The position numbers were made by a program, and so were the translations under genes. From Actinophytocola xanthii (GTDB lineage Bacteria; Actinomycetota; Actinomycetes; Mycobacteriales; Pseudonocardiaceae): a stretch of 64,000 nucleotides of DNA. Under the pieces are notes generated by a model. That model was not told the DNA's origin. It did not search any database and worked only from the letters and a program-made list of their open reading frames with translations. The stretch spans positions 1-64,000 of the forward strand of contig NZ_MSIE01000052.1 of the NCBI RefSeq assembly GCF_001921205.1. The letters are read 5' to 3'. The stretch's first letter is position 1. Each line of letters opens with the position of its first letter. Below, one piece after another: positions 39,568 through 47,077 of this stretch.

Positions 39568-42029
39568 GACCGGGTGCCCAGGCCGGGCAGCGGCGCCGGG
39601 CAGCCGTGCACCGCGGTGTGGACGGCCAGCAGAACGCCGGCGGTGCCGGTGGCGAGGTCCATCGACAGCCTCAGCATCCCGTCCAGCGTGAACGCCGGGT
39701 TCCCCCGGTGGCGTACGGCATGTGCCCCGAGCATCCGCAGGTGCCGGGCGGGGGAGGCGCCGAGGTGCGCGGTGCCGAGGAGCACGCCGGCCTGACCGGT
39801 GAGCAGGCCGCCGGTCAGCAGCAGTTCGGTGTCCAGCCCGTCGCGGACCAGCTCGCGCACCGCGGCCAGGTGCGGGTCGTGGTGTCGGCGGAGGTACTCC
39901 TGGACCGCGATGCCGATGCCCGCGCTGCCGCGCTCGAGCCCGGTGAGCCAGTGTTCGCCGTCCCTGACCTGCAGGCGGCGGCCTCGTGGCACGCCGCACC
40001 GCCCGAGGTCGCGGGCGAGCGCGGTCCGGGCGTGCCGGAGCCACGCAAGGTTCCCGTCCACGTCGAACAGGTGGGTGAACAGCAGCGCCGGACCGGACCA
40101 GCCGTGCATCAGGCCGGCCGAGGCCGCGTTCGTGCGCAGTCCGGCGGCGAGCTCCTCGCCGATCTCCGTCGCGTCCTCGCCGAAATGCAGCAGGGTGAGC
40201 CCGACACCAGCGAGGCCGCCGAACAGCCCGATGCCGCAACCGGTGAGGTCGATCTTCCGCAGGCGGTCCAGGGTCTCCAGTGCCTCGGCGTGGCGGCCCA
40301 GCTCGTCGAGGACGACGGCGGTGCCGGCCAGGCCGTCGAACAGTCCGGGACGGGGCCAGCGGGTGCGGCGAGCCGCCCGGACCAGCCATTCGACGTGGTC
40401 GTCGAACTCCGGGTACCGGTCGTGGCCGGTGACGTGCAGCGCGTGCAGCACCCCGGCGGCGCCGAAGGCGAGACCGGCGGCCTGGCGGTCGAACAGCCGG
40501 GCGTCCCCGGGGAACAACCGGTCCTCCCGCCCCGGGGTGGCGCTGTCCACGATCGCCGCGGCCATGCCGGTGAACAGCTGGTCCCAGCCCTCGGCGCCGG
40601 TGGGCCAGTCGAGCTGATGGGCCGGGAGGGCGCCCGGCGGGGTGAGCCGCGACCGCAGGTAGGACCCGAAGTCGGCGGGTACCGCGAAGCGTTCCTCAGC
40701 CAGCCGGACCAGCTGTCCGACCTTCTCCGGCGCGAACCGCAGCAGCTCGGTGAACGGCAGGAACATCGCGAGCCGGATGCACGCCAGGGCGTAGTCGTCG
40801 GCCGCCGTGCCCTCGCGGGCCCAGTCCGCGCTGAAACCCTCGGTCACCAGCGTCGGCCGGTTCTCCTCGCCGAGGGCATAGGCCGTCTCGAAGTCCACGA
40901 GGCAGACCCGGCCGTCCGGGCGGACCATGATGTTGCCGGGCTTGAGGTCGCCGAAGACGACGCCGCGTTCGTGCAGCCGGCCCACGGCGGTCCTGATCCG
41001 CTCGAAGGTCGCGTTCGCCCAGGCGCTGTACTCGGCGAGCTCCGCGTCGGTCGGGTCGGGTCGGAGCAGCGGGTGCCGCCTGCCCATCGCCTCGTGCAGC
41101 GGCTCGCCCTCGACGAGCTCCTCGACTAGGAAGTGGTGCTCCCAGTGGCGGAACCGGCCGAGCACCCGGGGAACGAACTCGAGGTCGGCGAGCCGGTCCA
41201 GCATCGCGTGTTCGCGGTCCAGGCGTGCGACGGCGTCGGCGTCGTCCATGTCGAGCCCGGCATGCGGACGTGCCTCCCGCAGGACGACGGTCCGCCCGAG
41301 CCCGGACCTCTCCACCGCCCGGTAGACCCCGCCGCCGTTGCTGAACAGCAGCGCCTTCTCCACCCGGTAGGGAAGGGGACCGCCGCTGCCCGCCCGCGCC
41401 GCCTCGACCTGGGCCTGGACGAAGGCGGGGATCCGCACCCAGGAGGGCGTCCGGAACGCCGTGCCGCGCAGGTCGGGGACCAGCACGCCGTCGGGCCGCG
41501 CCACGGCCGGTACGTGGTCGCCGGCCGGTGAGAAGCAGTACCGCATCCGGAACCCGCCGTACCGCAGGTACAGCGGTCCCTCGCCCCAGCGCAGGTCGTT
41601 GAGGATGTGCGGACCGACGACTCCTCGCAGCCGTTCGGAGAGCTCCTTGAGCGTGAGCTCGAGCGTGTGCTCGTCCGCCGGGTAGATCGTCACCAGCTTG
41701 CCACTGGACGTGCGGGAGGCGGACTTCCCGTTCAGCCGCGAGAGCATCGCCTGGCTGCGGAGGAACTTGAAGGAGATGCCGCGCCGCACGCAGTAGTCCC
41801 AGACCTCCGCCACGACCCGGGCGGCCTGGGAGCCGACGGCCGACGCGTGGATCTTCCAGCCCTGGTCGGGAAGCCGGGTGTCCTCGGGTTCGAGGTGGAC
41901 CCAGCCGCCCTGCTCGGCTCGCCACCATCCCGGCGGAGCGGCGTCGCGGGCGTGGGGGAAGCGGGTCGCGTCGTCGTCGAGCCGGTCCAGGCTCTCGACG
42001 AAGAGCGGACCGGGCTGGGGCCGGCTCAT
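39564..42029 (-). CDS. Class III lanthipeptide synthetase LanKC, lyase-intact copy
   Basis: An 821-residue three-domain enzyme. The N-terminal phosphoSer/Thr lyase has GWKIHASA (Lys59, His61) and SFKFLRS (Lys88), with the same spacing as the catalytic Lys/His/Lys of VenL. The central kinase has VVLREARPHAG, where the usual beta-3 Lys is Arg (~251). Its catalytic Asp is retained in VVFGDLKPGN (~361), as is LVDFET (~379). The C-terminal LanC-like cyclase (LFGGLAGVGLTLLHF, MHGWSGPALLF, LATGTAGVLLA) lacks zinc-binding Cys/His, as in class III. It should phosphorylate, eliminate and cyclise the precursor at 42135, but the Lys-to-Arg change questions its kinase step. The ATG at 42029 follows GGAAGGA. 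A GTG at 42056 is less likely. Confidence 0.88.
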   Translation of the reverse strand: MSRPQPGPLFVESLDRLDDDATRFPHARDAAPPGWWRAEQGGWVHLEPEDTRLPDQGWKIHASAVGSQAARVVAEVWDYCVRRGISFKFLRSQAMLSRLNGKSASRTSSGKLVTIYPADEHTLELTLKELSERLRGVVGPHILNDLRWGEGPLYLRYGGFRMRYCFSPAGDHVPAVARPDGVLVPDLRGTAFRTPSWVRIPAFVQAQVEAARAGSGGPLPYRVEKALLFSNGGGVYRAVERSGLGRTVVLREARPHAGLDMDDADAVARLDREHAMLDRLADLEFVPRVLGRFRHWEHHFLVEELVEGEPLHEAMGRRHPLLRPDPTDAELAEYSAWANATFERIRTAVGRLHERGVVFGDLKPGNIMVRPDGRVCLVDFETAYALGEENRPTLVTEGFSADWAREGTAADDYALACIRLAMFLPFTELLRFAPEKVGQLVRLAEERFAVPADFGSYLRSRLTPPGALPAHQLDWPTGAEGWDQLFTGMAAAIVDSATPGREDRLFPGDARLFDRQAAGLAFGAAGVLHALHVTGHDRYPEFDDHVEWLVRAARRTRWPRPGLFDGLAGTAVVLDELGRHAEALETLDRLRKIDLTGCGIGLFGGLAGVGLTLLHFGEDATEIGEELAAGLRTNAASAGLMHGWSGPALLFTHLFDVDGNLAWLRHARTALARDLGRCGVPRGRRLQVRDGEHWLTGLERGSAGIGIAVQEYLRRHHDPHLAAVRELVRDGLDTELLLTGGLLTGQAGVLLGTAHLGASPARHLRMLGAHAVRHRGNPAFTLDGMLRLSMDLATGTAGVLLAVHTAVHGCPAPLPGLGTRS

Positions 42030-42134
42030 GGCCGCATCGTCCTTCCTGCGAGACACCCGCCTCGCCGGGTTGGGCGAGCTGAGCGGCCGGGTGGTGTAGT
42101 CCCGGCCGCTCAGCCCGTCGTCGAGCGGGCTCGC

Positions 42135-42233
42135 TCAGCTCTCCAGGCGGCCGCTGGCGGTGCTGCTGGTGTTACAGGGCCACAGGGCCACGGAGTCGTC
42201 CTCCAGTTCCTGCAGCTCGAGAATCTCGATCAT
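42135..42233 (-). CDS. Class III lanthipeptide precursor peptide (LanA)
   Basis: A 32-residue peptide whose leader MIEILELQELEDD carries the ILELQELE motif recognised by class III synthetases. The core is SVALWPCNTSSTASGRLES. It has one Cys, preceded by a Ser six positions earlier, and a Ser/Thr cluster after the Cys. The usual SxxSxxxC labionin pattern is absent, so at most one (methyl)lanthionine can form, and other dehydrated residues would remain or be reduced. The ribosome-binding site GGAAGGAGGTGA lies directly upstream. The start sits inside the 3' end of the second LanKC gene, with a 62-bp overlap in another frame. Confidence 0.87.
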   Translation of the reverse strand: MIEILELQELEDDSVALWPCNTSSTASGRLES

Positions 42234-44730
42234 GATGTTCACCTCCTTCCCGGGTCGTGGGTCGGGCGTGGGGCCGCGGTCCGAGATGGGGCAGGACCTG
42301 CGCCCCCTCGTACGCGGCGGACAGGGCGAGCAGCACACCGGCCGAACCGGTGGCGAGGTCGGTCGACAGCCGGGGCATCCGGAAGCCGGGGAAGGCGACC
42401 TCCCCGAGGTGAGTCCGGGCGTGCCAGGACAGGAGCCGTACCTGGGTGTCGATGGCGGCCCGGTTGGCCTGCCGGTCCAGCGTCGCCAGCGTGGCGATGG
42501 CCCCCGCCCGTCCTCGGAACAGCCCGGCGTGCTGGACGTAGACGTGGTCGCAGGTGCGGCGAATCCCGGCGAGCAACGTCGACCAGCGCTCGCGCGGACG
42601 GTGCTCGATCAGGTGCGGTAGGACGAAGGCGAGGCCCCAGCTCCCGCCGTGCAGGTACGGCAAGGCCGTCCTGGACTGTCGCAGGAGGACGATCCCCTCC
42701 GGCCAGGTGTCGCACCGGTCCGCGTCCCGGCGCAGCGCCCGTTCGGCGAGGGTGAGGTAACGGGGGTCGCCGGTCAGCTCGTGCACCCGGCAGAAGAGCG
42801 CGGCGAGCCCGGTCGGGCCGTGCAGGAGTCCGACCGGCGCCGGCCGGCCCGCAACTGCGGGCAGCGGGTCGTCCTCCTGGCCCAGCTGGTCGACCAGGCG
42901 CATGGCCCGCTCGGCGAGGTCGCCGTCCCCGGTGACGGTGGCGAAGTGCAGCAGGTTGAGCGCGACTCCCGCTCGCCCGCCGAACAGGTCGCCGGACCGG
43001 GTGTCCTCCAGTGGGCGGCAGCGTTCGAGGACGTCCAGGGCCTCCTGCCGGTTCCCCAGCAGGTCCAGTGTGTACGCCACGCCGTGCAGGCCGTCGTACA
43101 GGCCGGGCAGCGGGTTCCCGTCCCGGCGGACGGCCCTGACCAGCCACCGGGTGTAGCAGTCGGGTACCTCGGCGCCCGCCCGGTGCATGGCGAGGAGCAC
43201 GCCGGCGGCGCCATAGCCGAGGGGGTGTCCGCCGAGCATGCGCGGGCCGGTCGGCGTTCCCGGGAACAGGCGGTCCACGCGATCCGGTGTGGACGGAAGG
43301 TGGATTCCGCGGACCAGGGACTCCCGCAGTTCCGGCCAACTGAGCGGGAGCTCGGCGAACAGCTCGGCGGCGGTGTCGCGCTGTTCCGGGCGGCCGCGGG
43401 GGAGGAGGCCGGACAGGACGCGGTCGCCGAAGCCGTCCGGCACCGGGTAGTACCGGTGGATCGCGGCGACGAGGGTCGGCAGCTTCACCGGGTCGGTGTG
43501 GCCGACCGGGAGGAACACCGCCATTCGGAGACCGTTCAGCAGGTACTCGTGCGCCTCGGTCGCGGTCAGCCCGGCCGGGACGCTGAACTCCGGGTCGCCG
43601 TGGGCTGGCGCGCTGTCGTCGTCGAGGCCGGTCGCGGACTCGAGATCGACCAGCACGACCTCCCCGCCGGGGCGGACGACCACGTTGCGCGGGTTCAGCT
43701 CGCCCAGCCGCAGCCCGCGTGCCAGAACCTCCCGCAGGGCGCGGTCCACTCCGTCCAGTGCGTCGAGCGCCCATCGGGTGTACTCGGCCGCGCCGCGAGC
43801 GGCGTTCTCCGCCGTGGTCAACGGGGTGCTCAGGCTCCAGGCGAACAGGTTGGTCCCCTCGACGTACTCCTGTTCGAGGAAGTGGTGTCCAAAGAGGACA
43901 CGGTAACCCCGGACCTGGGGGACACAGCCGAGGCCGGCAAGGTGGTCGAGTGCGTTCCGTTCCCGGGTGAGCCGGGCGACGGCGTCGCGGCCGCGGCGGT
44001 CGAGCCCGGCATGGGGCCGGGCCTCCTTGACCACGACCCGCCGTCCGTCGGACCGGGTCTGGGCGAGGTAGGTGCCGCCGCCGTTGCCCAGCCGCAACGC
44101 GCTGAGCACGCGGTAGGGCAGCTCCTCGGTCCTCGACTGCCGCAGCGCCTCGAGGTCGCGAGCGAGGACAGCGGGCAGGGCGACTCCCCGCGGTGGGACG
44201 AAGACCGCGTTGGTGGGCCGGCTGTCCTCGTCGTACCCGCCGTGCCGGACGTGCAACGGCCCCTCGCCGTGCACGAGTGCGCCGAGCACCCGCGGGCCCG
44301 CCGTCCCGCCCAGCAGCAGGGAGAGCTCGGTCAGCACGTCGGTCAGCGCCGCGTCGTCACCGGGGTGGAGGGTGATCGGCCGGCCGCTGCGGAACCGGTC
44401 CGCGTGGTCGGCGTTCAGCTCGCGGGCCGCGGTGGTGCTGCGGACGAGGTCGAACGGGATCTCCCGTTCGACGCAGTAACCCCACACGATCTCCACCGCC
44501 TTGCCGATGTCCTCGAGCCCCACGGCGACGTCCACGCGCCAGCCCACCGGCGGCGGCGTCACTTCCGCCGGGCACAGCCGCACGTACCAACCCGACTCGG
44601 TCCGCAGCCAGCCGGCGGGCACCGGCAGAGCGGTCACCGGGAACCGCTCGTCCTCGTCGGCCAGCATCTCCGGGCGCTCGAAGTAGACCGGGTCGGCGAC
44701 GCAGAACGGCGGGTAGTCCTCGGCGATCAC
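42172..44730 (-). CDS. Second LanKC-like synthetase with degenerate lyase and altered kinase
   Basis: An 852-residue homologue of the first synthetase with the same three domains. In the lyase the key residues are replaced: GWRVDVAV (Lys to Arg, His to Asp67) and FDLVRS (Lys to Asp94). In the kinase the beta-3 Lys is kept (VVVKEARPHAG, Lys235), but the catalytic Asp is Glu in LRLGELNPRN (~344). The cyclase (LFGGRAGVALNLLHF, LLHGPTGLAALF, LATGSAGVLLA) lacks zinc ligands. It is probably not a complete enzyme alone. It may pair with the first synthetase, act as a cyclase or guide the precursor. The GTG start overlaps the radical SAM stop (GTGA). The last ~20 codons overlap lanA. Confidence 0.85.
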   Translation of the reverse strand: MIAEDYPPFCVADPVYFERPEMLADEDERFPVTALPVPAGWLRTESGWYVRLCPAEVTPPPVGWRVDVAVGLEDIGKAVEIVWGYCVEREIPFDLVRSTTAARELNADHADRFRSGRPITLHPGDDAALTDVLTELSLLLGGTAGPRVLGALVHGEGPLHVRHGGYDEDSRPTNAVFVPPRGVALPAVLARDLEALRQSRTEELPYRVLSALRLGNGGGTYLAQTRSDGRRVVVKEARPHAGLDRRGRDAVARLTRERNALDHLAGLGCVPQVRGYRVLFGHHFLEQEYVEGTNLFAWSLSTPLTTAENAARGAAEYTRWALDALDGVDRALREVLARGLRLGELNPRNVVVRPGGEVVLVDLESATGLDDDSAPAHGDPEFSVPAGLTATEAHEYLLNGLRMAVFLPVGHTDPVKLPTLVAAIHRYYPVPDGFGDRVLSGLLPRGRPEQRDTAAELFAELPLSWPELRESLVRGIHLPSTPDRVDRLFPGTPTGPRMLGGHPLGYGAAGVLLAMHRAGAEVPDCYTRWLVRAVRRDGNPLPGLYDGLHGVAYTLDLLGNRQEALDVLERCRPLEDTRSGDLFGGRAGVALNLLHFATVTGDGDLAERAMRLVDQLGQEDDPLPAVAGRPAPVGLLHGPTGLAALFCRVHELTGDPRYLTLAERALRRDADRCDTWPEGIVLLRQSRTALPYLHGGSWGLAFVLPHLIEHRPRERWSTLLAGIRRTCDHVYVQHAGLFRGRAGAIATLATLDRQANRAAIDTQVRLLSWHARTHLGEVAFPGFRMPRLSTDLATGSAGVLLALSAAYEGAQVLPHLGPRPHARPTTREGGEHHDRDSRAAGTGGRLRGPVAL

Positions 44731-45779
44731 GACCGGGACGGGACGATGGCCAGCGGGACGGCCCGCCGCTCGATCCGCTCGCGGTCGGCCTCCGCGCCGA
44801 ACCGGTCGTTGAGCCGCCGAACGGCCTCCGCCCACTGGCGGACGGTACGCACCGGCGCGAGTGTCTCGACGACGAACGGGTCGGTCCACCGGTCCATCGC
44901 TCGGCTCCAGACCACGTACGGGTCCTCCTCGAGCAGGTTGCCGACCGACCCCTCGTAGACGGGCATCCAGCGCACCGCCCCGTCCGGTTCGACCTGCATC
45001 ACCGACGACTCCTCGCGGTGGCGCGAGCGGGACGGGGGCCGGACGAGACCGAGGTTGTCGGTCGTGCTGACGCTGATCTCCTCGCCCGCGGCGTCCTGTA
45101 GCCGCGCGCGGAACTCCGCCGACACCAACAGCTCCAGCTGGTCGTCGTGCAGGAGCTCGGTCTCGCCGAACACCACACCGCTGCCGAGCCCCGACGGCGC
45201 GGCGGCGTTGAAGGAAATGGCCTTGAGCCGGGGATAGCGCGAGCTCATCGTGGCGACGAACCGCTCGATCTCGTCGAAGTTGCTGCGGATCACCACGAAC
45301 TCGAGCATGAAGGCGGGTGGCCTGCGTCCCTCGTCGACCCGGCGCCTCGCCGCCTGGTCCAGGAGCTCGAGTGCCCGCGACGCCCGGTCGAAGGAGCCCG
45401 CGCGACCGCGGATCCGGTCGTGCGTCTCCGCCGAGGCCCCGTCGACACTCACGCTGATCTGGTTGAACACCTCGGCGAGCTTGTCCGGCATCGACTCGTC
45501 GAACAGCCATCCGCTGGTGTAGATGCAGGTCGAGATCCCCGCCGCGGACAGCTTCTCGGCGATCGCGAGGATGTTCCTGATCAGCAGGGGCTCACCGCCG
45601 GCGAGCGAGACGACACTCGGCTTCAGCGCGATGAACGCGTCCGCGAGGCGCAGCATGTCCGCCGGATCGCGCAGCTGCCGGGACGGCCGCCGGCCCGACT
45701 CGGAGTAGCAGTGCACACACCTGAGGGGGCACGCGAAGGTGGTGTCCCAGATGATGATCTCCGGGCCGACGTCCTGCAT
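44727..45779 (-). CDS. Radical SAM enzyme of the lanthipeptide locus
   Basis: A 350-residue radical SAM protein with the [4Fe-4S] motif CPLRCVHC (Cys17, 21, 24), SAM-binding SLAGGEPLL and the YTSGWLF and ISVSVDGASAETHDRIRG strands typical of peptide-modifying members. The C-terminus has a SPASM-like layout (VEPDGAVRWMPVYEGSVGNL) but without the cysteines, so no auxiliary clusters are expected. It is the first gene of the operon with both LanKC genes, the precursor and the exporter. A radical modification of the core (for example at the single Trp) is likely. Start ATG with AGGAG upstream. Confidence 0.87.
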   Translation of the reverse strand: MQDVGPEIIIWDTTFACPLRCVHCYSESGRRPSRQLRDPADMLRLADAFIALKPSVVSLAGGEPLLIRNILAIAEKLSAAGISTCIYTSGWLFDESMPDKLAEVFNQISVSVDGASAETHDRIRGRAGSFDRASRALELLDQAARRRVDEGRRPPAFMLEFVVIRSNFDEIERFVATMSSRYPRLKAISFNAAAPSGLGSGVVFGETELLHDDQLELLVSAEFRARLQDAAGEEISVSTTDNLGLVRPPSRSRHREESSVMQVEPDGAVRWMPVYEGSVGNLLEEDPYVVWSRAMDRWTDPFVVETLAPVRTVRQWAEAVRRLNDRFGAEADRERIERRAVPLAIVPSRS

Positions 45780-45853
45780 GGGGTTCTCCTGGCTTGTCGA
45801 GCCACCCGCGTTTCTTCTCGGGTCGCTATCCGAGTGACGCCTGTTGGAATGTC

Positions 45854-45972
45854 ACATTAGGTCGGCCGGGCATCCCGGGACGTAGGGGAGATTTCCCGGG
45901 TAGGGCGGGAGATTTCCCCGGGCTGACCGAGATTCCGCACTCGGGTCGGATGCGGTTGACGACGCCTAGAAT
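45854..45972. promoter_or_regulatory. Divergent promoters with three phased direct repeats
   Basis: GAGATTTCC, GAGATTTCC and GAGATTCC begin at 45888, 45909 and 45929, two helical turns apart. The first two are embedded in identical 12-mers GGGAGATTTCCC (45886-45897 and 45907-45918). Flanking -10 candidates are TAATGT on the minus strand (45859-45854) for the lanthipeptide operon and TAGAAT (45967-45972) for the oxidoreductase gene. An activator bound at the centre could serve both. The SARP at 47078 is the nearest candidate, as some SARPs use ~22-bp repeat spacing. Confidence 0.55.
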
Positions 45973-46005
45973 CGCGGTCCTTCGAGGATGGTCGGAGAGG
46001 ATTCC

Positions 46006-46968
46006 ATGACCACGTATTCCGTTCTCGTGCCGTTCGCCCACTGCAGACCGGAGAGGACGTTGCCGTTCGCGGCGTTCGTCCAGTGGAGCCGGGCACTGCG
46101 CCTGTGGTTGGCCCAGGGCGACGGTGGTGACCCGCACCAGACGGTCGCCTTCGCCGCCGCGTCGGGTTTCCGGGTACCGGTTGGCACCGGGGTGCGTCTC
46201 ATGCCCCACCGCCACCCGTTCACCGCCGCCCAGGAGACGCAGGCACTGGCGGTCGCGGCGGGACACCCGGTGGTGGCGGGGTTCGGCCCCGGGGCAAGCG
46301 TGCTCCAGCAGGCCCTGCTGGGCGCTCCCTACGCGAGCCCGCTGGGCGCGGCCCGGGAGTACCTGACGGTCGTGCGCGGGTTGCTGGCCGGCGAGGAGGT
46401 CGAGCACCGCGGGGAGTACTACACCTGCCTGGCGCGGCTGCCGTCGGTGCCGAGCCCGCCGGTCGAGGTGGGGCTGGGGGTGCTCCGTCCGGCAATGGCG
46501 CGCCTGGCCGGAGAGGTGGCCGACGTGGCCGTCAGCTGGCTCACCCCGGCGGCCTACCTGCGCGAGGTGGTGGTGCCGGCGCTGCGGGCCGGGGCCGAGG
46601 CGAGGGCGCGCCCGGTGCCCAGGCTGGTCGCGGTCGTCTCGACGGCTCTGGAACGGTCCGGTCGCGATGTCGGCGAGCTGGTGCTGGCCGCGCACACCCA
46701 TCACCTGCGGATGCCGCACTACGCCGACATGCTCCGCCGAGCGGGCGTGGCCGTCGACCGCGCCGACCTGACGGCCGCCGCCGAGGCCGTGGTGAAGGGC
46801 GGGGCGTTCCTCAGCGGGACAGCCGGCCACCTCGCCGAGCAGCTGGCGGAGTTCCGGGACGCGGGCGTCGACGAGGTGGTCCTCAACGTCTCCGGGGTGT
46901 ACGCCGCGGCCGGCGGCCGCGCGGCGCTGGAGGAGCTCGACGAGCTGCTCCGGGAGGCCGTCCCGTGA
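46006..46968 (+). CDS. Luciferase-like (LLM) oxidoreductase, possible F420-dependent LanJ-type reductase
   Basis: A 320-residue TIM-barrel protein of the luciferase-like monooxygenase family (FVQWSRALRLWLAQGDGG, LGAAREYLTVVRGLLAG, GTAGHLAEQLAEFRDAGVDEVVLNVSG). Many actinobacterial members use coenzyme F420. In lanthipeptide loci, F420-dependent LanJ(C) enzymes of this family reduce dehydroalanine to D-alanine. The gene is divergent from the lanthipeptide operon and shares its promoter region, which supports such a tailoring role. Flavin versus F420 use cannot be read from the sequence. ATG at 46006 with GGAGAGG five bases upstream. Confidence 0.8.
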   Translation: MTTYSVLVPFAHCRPERTLPFAAFVQWSRALRLWLAQGDGGDPHQTVAFAAASGFRVPVGTGVRLMPHRHPFTAAQETQALAVAAGHPVVAGFGPGASVLQQALLGAPYASPLGAAREYLTVVRGLLAGEEVEHRGEYYTCLARLPSVPSPPVEVGLGVLRPAMARLAGEVADVAVSWLTPAAYLREVVVPALRAGAEARARPVPRLVAVVSTALERSGRDVGELVLAAHTHHLRMPHYADMLRRAGVAVDRADLTAAAEAVVKGGAFLSGTAGHLAEQLAEFRDAGVDEVVLNVSGVYAAAGGRAALEELDELLREAVP

Positions 46969-47021
46969 CAGCTCGCCGCATGCCGTCACATCTCGGGCCC
47001 CGGCGACGAACCTGGGGGATG

Positions 47022-47048
47022 GACCGGCGGCCCCGAGGACCGCCGGTC
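47022..47048 (+). terminator. Hairpin between the oxidoreductase and SARP genes
   Basis: GACCGGCGG (47022-47030) and CCGCCGGTC (47040-47048) form a perfect 9-bp stem with a 9-base loop. It lies 53 bp after the oxidoreductase stop and 29 bp before the SARP ATG. It may terminate the first transcript or be a leader hairpin of the second. Confidence 0.5.
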
Positions 47049-47077
47049 GGTGACGGTGCGCGGCGGCTGGGGGCTGG

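Noticed and set aside
42030-42134. A second precursor peptide between the first LanKC gene and lanA
   Set aside because: No frame in this gap carries an ILELQELE-like leader or a ribosome-binding site.
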